From NCBI GenBank assembly GCA_022560025.1, contig JAFISE010000024.1:186001-250000 (forward strand): DNA of 64,000 nt, read 5' to 3'. The stretch's first letter is position 1. The number at the start of each line of letters is the position of its first letter. Of the stretch, positions 57,265-64,000 are shown in pieces. The notes under the pieces were generated by a model. The model did no database searches and was not told where the DNA came from. It was given only the letters and a program-made list of their open reading frames with translations. Both the position numbers and the translations under genes were made by a program. Origin of the DNA: Stagonosporopsis chrysanthemi (lineage: Eukaryota > Ascomycota > Dothideomycetes > Pleosporales > Didymellaceae).

Positions 57265-59765
57265 ATGTCCGAACGAGGCCGCGACAAGGCCGATCCAGCA
57301 CCACGAAAGCGAGCGCTCGTGAGTTGCGACAGATGCAAAGTCCGACGAGCACGATGTATTCGAGACAGCCCGGACGAGCCATGCGCCGACTGCAAGTTGA
57401 GCGGGGTCTTGTGCGAGTCGAAGCTCCCCCGGAAGCAACGTGTTTACGGGAGCGTAGAGACTCTGAGCCTGCGATACAGAGCACTGGAGTCTTTGGTCAA
57501 AGGTCTCTTCCCTCAAGACAATATTCAAGATGTCAACGTATTGTTCAAGCTCGCAGCAGAGAGGAACATTTCGATGCCGGCCAGCGACGACTATAGACCC
57601 GCAGACATCTTTAGCAGTTCTGCTCCGTCACAACCATCGCAGGGTCTACAACAAAGCCTACCGACGTCGCACTCTGCGCGGGCGATATTCTTACCACACA
57701 CTGCAGGCTCCTCACGATCCAACATACCAATGTCTCCGAAATCTACCAGTGGAGAATCTCAGCACAACCCCTTCTCGGAGATACAACAAGCGAGACGGGA
57801 TCACCAAGAACTGATTCCAACGCGGCATGGAGTACCGCACTACTTCGGACCCTCTAGCAGCTTTCGTCTTGCCATGACCATTCGAGTACTGGTGGCTCGG
57901 TGCAAGGCAGCAGGCGGAAATATTGCGTCGCTCCGAACGTCTACATCGGATTCTATCCCTAGAGAATCAACCTCTTCCTTGCAGCGCACCAGCACAAACC
58001 CCTCAGACGAGGAATACACAATTGGCTTACCCGAGAGCAGAGCAACACCGGTCCAAGACCACAAAGGGCGCAAGCGGTCCAGAACGGAAATGGAAACAGC
58101 TACTAATACGTGGGAGAATCCGAACGGACCCGTGCCAGAAACAGTCGGCGACTTGCTACCGTCCAGATCACTCGCGGACGCGCTTGTGTCAGCCTATTTC
58201 GACCAAATCCACACATTCCTCCCCTTGTTCAATAGGAGCATGTTCCAATATCGTCTAGAAGCCGCCTACTCCAAGAAATCGGAAGCAGTCAAAGACTCCA
58301 TGGACATTTGCTGGCTCATCTGTCTATGCTTGGTCTTATCGTTTGGCTGCCAGCAGCTTCAGGAGCATGATCCAGAGCGCTCCCATAAACTGCGCATGAA
58401 GTATCTCGGCTTCGTCAAGACCTATTTTCGACATCTACTCATGTCAACTTCCGTCGTCAACGTCCAAGCACTGGTGCTCCTCAACGTGCATCACCACACT
58501 ATCGGTCAGAAAAGCAGCTCCTGGCTGCTAATCGGGCTGGCCGCGCGCATGGTAAGTATCCGTCTTATACAGCATAGTTCTTACTTACTAAATACTACCA
58601 GGCAATAACGATGGGACTACATCGAGATGCTACGAATATGAAATTTGACCCGATCGAGAGAAACACACGTAGACAAGTGTGGTGGTCCATCTACTGTTTT
58701 GAGCGGATACTGTGCAGTATACTCGGTCGACCTACGGTTATCGACGACCGAGAGGTGTCCATGAAGATACCGGATGCACCCATGATTGAGCAGAAGAGCA
58801 TGTCTGTGGAATTCATGGCCTATGGCTTCGAAATAATACGACTATCGTATACGATCCGGCAAAGGGCATACTTCGACTCCAATACTGCCGAAGAGAGAAC
58901 TCCATCGCTGGCTATGGCGGAGTCTTTGATGCGAGAATGCAATGATTTCATTCAGACTGTACCACCAGACTTGTCGCTAGACTACTTGCCAACGATGCCG
59001 TCAGAGCAAAGAGCGAGGATTCTTCTCCTTCACGTATATTACTACTACACCCGGTGCATAGTATCAAGAGACTTTCTAGTGAAGAAAGTGGAGAGAAACA
59101 TTGCTCGTCTCCAAGATAGGCGGGAGTCTTACACTAACGAGCTTCCAAGAATACTTGCTTTAAGCGAGGATTGTGTACAGTCTGCCCACCAGAGCCTACG
59201 ATGCATCATGGATGGCGCTGACTTGAATCTGATCGACCACTCTTGGCTCGATCTGTTTTTCGTCTTCCATTCGGTCCTGATAGTATGCGCCGACTTTCTT
59301 GCGCGCGCGCGGGATCAACAGGATACTGCGAAGGATCTCGAGCGGAAGGACATGGTGCGGGTCATGTTAAATCACGTCCGCGGAATGAAGCTCGCCGCCA
59401 CGTACAAAATCCTCAGCAGAATTGCGACACAATTCGCGCACGTTACGGGTGTCGCCCAAGATTACGGAGCGTCCGCGGACACGTTCTCACAACACGACGA
59501 ATTGACAAAGATGGACGAACAGCAAGGAGCCCTGGGTCACGATGAGACGTCGCAAAACCTGGCCGAAGTACTAAACGTCCAGGAAGATTGGTTCGCGCAT
59601 GCAACATCGAATCTGGGTCTGGACTTTTTCGACTTGCAGGTTGGCTTAGATGCGCTACCACTGCAAACAGAACCCTCGACCTACCCTGAGATGTACGGCG
59701 CACAACCTGGCAGCGAAGTTGATGATTGGACAGCGCGGACGCTGAGAGGGATGCACACACTCTAA
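57265..59765 (+). CDS. Zn(II)2Cys6 transcription factor with fungal-trans domain
   Basis: Exons 57265-58551 and 58602-59765 (50-nt intron, GTAAGT..TTACTAAATACTACCAG, phase 0) give 816 aa. The zinc cluster is Cys21, Cys24, Cys31, Cys40, Cys43, Cys50 with basic KVRRAR. It is followed by the linker PRKQRVYGSVETLSLRYRALESLV, a probable dimerisation helix. The fungal-specific transcription factor domain (~310-600) shows AYFDQIHTFLPLFNRSMF, then AITMGLHRD directly after the intron and RQVWWSIYCFER, with GRPTVIDDREVSMKIPD typical of the family. It should act in the nucleus. The neighbours (surface protein, oxidoreductase, AA9 LPMO) do not define a target, though the LPMO 2.8 kb downstream is a possible one. 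Confidence 0.93.
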
Positions 59766-60070
59766 AAGAGAGACGCCCATCAGCACAAACGAACATTTTA
59801 CATCTTTGGAATGCGCAACGATCTGACGATTTGTGATGACATTATGTGTGGTGTTGAAGGCCGCTTGGCGTGTGTTAGGCTTAGCGCGATCGTGGTGTCC
59901 AGATCGCCGCTTGCCGTATAGGGATGCTCATGACGCCAGGATGCGAGAGCTCTTCGTCGTTGCGGAGAGATCAAATACAGGGCATGTACGATCCACACGA
60001 TGTTCTTCATAAGTAACTGATCCCGATGCCACAAACACGCGACACAGACCCAATCCTACCAGTCGTAAAT
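59766..60070. other. Short intergenic region
   Basis: Three hundred bases between two plus-strand genes. No feature is seen beyond the presumed terminator and promoter. Confidence 0.5.
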
Positions 60071-61982
60071 ATGGCGGCCAGACCTGGAGAGAAGAAGAGA
60101 GTGCTTGTTGTGGGAGCTGGTGCTGCCGGTGGGTTGATATGATACCATTGAATGATGCAGGGTCTGACACAAGCACTAGGCATGTCATGTGCCCATCACC
60201 TTGCTGAGCATCCAGACAAGTTCGATGTCACCCTCATCGATGCAGTCGATTACTGTGGAGGGCAGGCCTTCTCGATTCCGCTCGACAAGGAACGTCATGG
60301 AGCTAGCTGGTTGAACCAGGGTGTACAGGGCGGAAGCTACATTTTCCACCACACCATGACCATGTTTGCACGGCAAGGACACCATGCTGATCCTGTCAAC
60401 CTCCACGTTTCCTTCGGAAAAGACGATATCTTCTGGACTAACGTCTTTCCTACTGACCTGCTCGCACGACACCAAGGAGAGATCAAGCGCTTCAAGCGCA
60501 TGATGACATTCTCTCGCTGGTTTGAAGTCATCTTTGCGATGATACCCATCAAGTACATGTTCAAGCTGTGGATGTTTTCCGAGGAATTCACCAACACCGT
60601 CGCTATGCCTATGATCGCCTTGTTCCTTGGGACTGGAAACGAAACACCAAACGTGCCGTTTATTGTTCTCGAGCGCTTGTGCACAAGTCCAACGTACGGC
60701 TTGTGGTACCCGCCGGATAAGCACAGTATTGCGAGCAACTTACCCCCAATGGTCGTTTTTCCCAGATTCACCGAGTTCTACGGAAAGTGGAAGGATGATT
60801 TGATTTCGAAGGGCGTAAATATAAGACTTTCAACCGAGGTTACAAGAGTTGTCAAGCGCGACAAGGATGGCGTAATCGTCAAGACTATCAAGCGCACGCC
60901 AGTTCCGGACGAGCACAACCCCAACAGCGCCTGGGTGCCTAACGACCCTGTCAACGCCGATCAGAATGCGCGTGAGGAGACAGAACACTACGACGAAATC
61001 GTTCTTTGCGTTCTGTGAGTATTGACATCTACCCTTCGTACAATTCATTAACATAAGCAGCGCCGACACCGCAAAGCGTATTCTTACACCCTGTGCATCT
61101 CTTCGCGAGAAGAAGGTCCTCGGGTCCGCCAAGTTCTCTGATGATATTACGATCACGCATTGGGATAGCGACTACATGAGGAACCACTACGAGAACTTTT
61201 ACGACGACAAGAAGGCAGTCTCTAGCCTCTCAGGCGTCGATCAGTCCCAACGACTTAAGTACGCAAAGGAGTCCTTCAAGCCCATGTACTACATCAAGAT
61301 GTACGAGCAGGACCGCTCGAAGCTGGAGATGTGCTTCGACTGCACCAACTACCAGAGTCAGTTCCCACCAGATGTACCGTTTGACAAACACGTTTTCCAG
61401 ACCATCTACCTGAACAAGCACCGTGACGGCCATCTCTGGAGCAGCGAAGAGATCAACAAAGACAAGATCATTCGACAGGACTGGTGGCACCAGCTTTGCC
61501 ACTCGTGGACTCACTATCTCTTCGTCGTGCCCTGGATGTGGCTTCTGCAAGGCCGCAAGCACACTCGCTTCGCCGCTGCGTGGACGCTCATCAACGCTCA
61601 CGAAGTCGCCGTCATGTCTGGTATCGCCGCCGCCGTTGATCTTGGAGCCAAGTACCCGGAGGACCTTGAGCGCGACAAATTCGCTCTTCTGAGCTTCCGA
61701 CTCTACTACCTACTCACCTACGGCAAGTGGTACAAGAGACACGCGACGAAGCAGACCAAAGAGGGCCCCGGCAAGGACTGGGCGAGTGGGTGGTACGGCA
61801 GCGTCTACAGAGGTCCTGGCGTGGGCACCACAGACAGGAAGCAGTGGAGGGAGGAGAACAAGATCGAGGGGGATGGTCCTGCGTACGACTGGCCGGTTGA
61901 TGCTGGTGCACGCCACAGAGCCGGTGGCAAGCCCGGTACTGGCGAGGGCGGCAAAGCATCGCAAGAGGGTCTGACTGCATGA
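60071..61982 (+). CDS. FAD-dependent oxidoreductase, amine-oxidase-like
   Basis: Exons 60071-60128, 60180-61014 and 61061-61982 (introns 51 and 46 nt) give 604 aa. The N-terminus is a dinucleotide-binding fold, RVLVVGAGAAGMSCAHHL (about 10-27), with the GxGxxG interrupted by the first intron and restored by splicing. VTLIDAVDYCGGQAFS follows, whose acidic residue ends strand 2 and binds the FAD ribose. The fungal family is annotated as flavin-containing amine-oxidoreductase-like; its substrate is not known to me. A hydrophobic aromatic stretch (FEVIFAMIPIKYMFKLWMF) near 130-150 may contact membrane. The C-terminal ~60 residues are Gly/Lys-rich and disordered. No signal peptide is present, so it is intracellular. 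Confidence 0.88.
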
Positions 61983-62592
61983 GCGATCCCACGCTTTAAC
62001 GATTAAATCCGTGTTCAACACGCACGGAGACGGTGCCGCATATGAGGCTCGATAGTATAATCTTAATACGACCCCAACCAACGTCACACACTCGCCGCGC
62101 ACCGACCCCAATCACCACCACCGCACACATTGCCGTCGGTACTTGACAATGACTCTCTGCGCAACATCAAGGTCATGTGTTCCCATGCCGACCACGTCCG
62201 TCCAGTGACGTCCCGCGCACAGTTGTTTGGTTCATCTAAACGCCGGGGCCTCGGGGTCGTCGGATTGATTGCGTGTTTCAACCTAGGCGCTCGGCAAATC
62301 CTGGTGTCTTCATCTACAGTTGTTTTTACCCGGTGGTAGTGCGGAAGCGACGTGCGAAGCGCCATAGTGGTGTCTGACAATGGTGTTGTGCGTGAGATGA
62401 AGGAACTGCGTTTTGATTAAGAGGGGAGAAGGATTGCATGTGGTGGATAGAGGGGGGGGGGGGATGTACACATATAAATGCAGTGCTCAAAAGGCCTCAA
62501 AAGTGCTCGTAAGCTGCAAGGCACATCCTCGCTTTCCGCATTCGTCTTTGTCATTGTCTTTGTCTTTGTCATTGTCGTCGTCTTCGCTCAAC
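61983..62592. other. Promoter region of the AA9 gene
   Basis: No gene is seen. A run of 11 G (62453-62463) stands 9 bp upstream of the TATA box. The transcript leader carries a TTTGTC/ATTGTC hexanucleotide repeat at about 62545-62580. Confidence 0.6.
62473..62478 (+). promoter_or_regulatory. TATA box of the AA9 LPMO gene
   Basis: TATAAA sits 120 bp upstream of the ATG at 62593, a usual fungal distance once a leader is allowed for. Confidence 0.6.
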
Positions 62593-63280
62593 ATGTTGAA
62601 GTCTCTCGTTGTCTCTGTCCTCGCGCTCGCAGGCAGCGCAACAGCACACTACACCTTCCCCGCGCTCGTGGTGGGCGGCAAGGCAACCAACAACTGGGAG
62701 TATGTGCGACAGACGGAAAACTACTGGTCCAATGGTGCGTTTCTCCCCTTTCCCTTTCCCTTTCCCTTTCCTTTCCCTTCCCCTTCCCTTCCCCTTCCCC
62801 TTCCCTTCCCCTCCAAATAACAACACCCTCCTAACCTCCCCCCCTCCACAGGCCCCGTAACAGACGTCTCCTCACCCGCAATCCGGTGCTACCCGCTCGC
62901 GCCCGGAACATCAGCAAAGACCTACACCGTCAACGCGGGGGACACCCTGGGCTTCACGTCCGGATCCTCCATCAGCCACCCAGGGCCGATGCAGTTCTAC
63001 CTGGCCAAAGTGCCAGCGGGCCAGACGGCGGCGACGTGGGACGGCGCGGGCAACGTGTGGTTCAAGATATTCCAGGAGGAGGCGGTGGTGACGAGCTCGG
63101 CGATTTCGTGGGCGAGCTTGGGGAAGTCGCAGTACCCCGTGACGCTGCCGCGGGCGCTGCCGGCGGGCGAGTATTTGCTGCGCGTTGAGCATATTGCGCT
63201 GCATGGGGCGGGGAGCGAGGGTGGTGCGCAGGTGCGTTTTTTCTTTCTCTCTCTCTCTCTCTTACCCATACGCATCCCCT

Positions 63281-63332
<52 letters not shown>

Positions 63333-63538
63333 ATGATAACGACCATCAATCCTAACAATAGCAGTTCTACATCTCCTGCGCGCAGATCAAGGTCGCCAAC
63401 GGCGGCAGCGGCACCCCCGGCCCGCTGGTCAGCTTCCCCGGCGCGTACAAGCCCACCGACAGCGGCATTCTGGTCAACATGTACTACCCGATTCCGACAA
63501 ACTACAAGCCACCGGGCCCGGCTGTCTGGACGGGTTGA
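62593..63538 (+). CDS. Secreted AA9 lytic polysaccharide monooxygenase
   Basis: AA9 (formerly GH61) copper enzymes cleave cellulose and related glucans oxidatively outside the cell. Exons 62593-62734, 62852-63231 and 63365-63538 give 231 aa, a single-domain enzyme with no CBM1. An 18-residue signal peptide ends ATA, so His19 becomes His1 of the mature protein, one arm of the copper histidine brace. His90 (SISHPGPMQFYL) is the second ligand. QFYISCAQI carries the axial tyrosine and the conserved glutamine region. Introns are long for the window (117 and 133 nt) and packed with simple repeats. The start is the first ATG after a TATA box. The upstream regulator and oxidoreductase lie on the same strand. 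Confidence 0.95.
62747..62816. repeat. CCCTTT/CCCCTT repeat inside AA9 intron 1
   Basis: Imperfect CCCTTT and CCCTTCC repeats make a pure pyrimidine tract of about 70 nt on the coding strand. It occupies most of the first intron. Confidence 0.9.
63285..63332. repeat. (CCCATA)8 repeat inside AA9 intron 2
   Basis: Eight exact CCCATA units follow a CT-rich run at 63241-63262. All lie within the second intron. Confidence 0.92.
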
Positions 63539-64000
63539 GAAGGCGCGGCTGGCTGGCGTTGGGTTGTGAAGCGTGTGTGGGTTGGTGGCTTGAGCTTTGA
63601 TAGTAGTAGATGATGACTATGGACTGTTGTTGATGATTGTGGATTCCACGTCGTGGCCATGTGACTTTGGTAGATGTCTATGGTGTCTCTAAAATCGGAT
63701 CGTGTCAATCCGCCAGTGACTTGACCAAGTGTAGGGGTACTCCCTGCTTCCGTTAGTGTTCTCCGCAGAAACTAGATGACTGACTATAGATGCCCGAGAC
63801 AAGCAAGTGCGGCATTGGGGGTATCGAGGATTCACATTCATTACGAAATAGCTCATTAGTCGCTTGCAGCCCAGGTATAACCTCAGGTAGTCTGCTGCGT
63901 ATCGCTCTTTCTAACACACCAGCACTGTTCGCGATGCCTCGAGTGCCGTCTCGCAGTCCTTCTTCGCGTTGCGCTCTGACAACAAACACTAAACAGCAAG
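63539..64000. other. 3' flank of AA9 gene to window end
   Basis: No gene is supported. A minus-strand open frame at 63753-63989 has no ATG start or domain, and could be part of a gene outside the window. Confidence 0.4.

Noticed and set aside
60071..63538. FAD oxidoreductase as electron donor for the AA9 LPMO
   Set aside because: The oxidoreductase has no signal peptide while the LPMO is secreted, so they should not meet.
52394..63538. Secondary-metabolite gene cluster
   Set aside because: There is a regulator and an oxidoreductase but no backbone enzyme (PKS, NRPS, terpene cyclase or DMATS) in the window.

Overview
The window is nuclear DNA of a filamentous ascomycete. Genes carry one to four short introns, mostly 44-75 nt, with GT..AG ends and CTRAC-like branch sites, and the families are typically fungal: Zn(II)2Cys6 regulators, kinesin-5/BimC, the FACT subunit Pob3 and an AA9 lytic polysaccharide monooxygenase. 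The gene content feels like a Dothideomycete (Pleosporales); that is an inference, not a demonstrated placement. I see no mitochondrial, plasmid or bacterial block, no rRNA or tRNA gene, no CRISPR array and no intact transposon.

Left arm (1-13.7 kb), accessory in character: a secreted carboxylesterase cut by the window edge; a four-exon conserved gene of unknown function; divergent from it, a fused Zn-macrodomain/class-M sirtuin (SirTM), an ADP-ribosylation eraser and writer in one chain; then a broken GH127 beta-L-arabinofuranosidase gene facing an intact sugar transporter, with a Zn2Cys6 regulator just downstream. The last three look like the remains of a small sugar-utilisation cluster. 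A small hypothetical gene follows.

13.7-17.4 kb holds no confident gene. It contains a tandem array of about 37 copies of a 19-bp unit whose length is almost invariant although its sequence has diverged, followed by a possible spliced transcript.

Core block A (17.4-35.6 kb): kinesin-5 (bimC) head-to-head with a PHAF1/UPF0183 gene, mitochondrial isoleucyl-tRNA synthetase (ISM1), a 4.1-kb gene desert, POB3 (its start codon appears split by an intron) and a Zn2Cys6 regulator. A second desert runs from 35.6 to 40.5 kb.

Core block B (40.5-51.3 kb), compact housekeeping genes: a large disordered protein with cysteine motifs at both ends, DNA primase large subunit (PRI2), 4-nitrophenylphosphatase/phosphoglycolate phosphatase (PHO13), aspartyl aminopeptidase (APE4), all on minus, then the APC/C activator CDH1 on plus.

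Right arm (51.3-64 kb), all plus strand: a Ser/Thr-rich surface-type protein with STIG1-like cysteine motifs, a Zn2Cys6 regulator, an FAD-dependent oxidoreductase and a secreted AA9 LPMO whose two introns are filled with simple repeats. Gene models were spliced by hand; those given with exon coordinates keep one open frame from start to stop.
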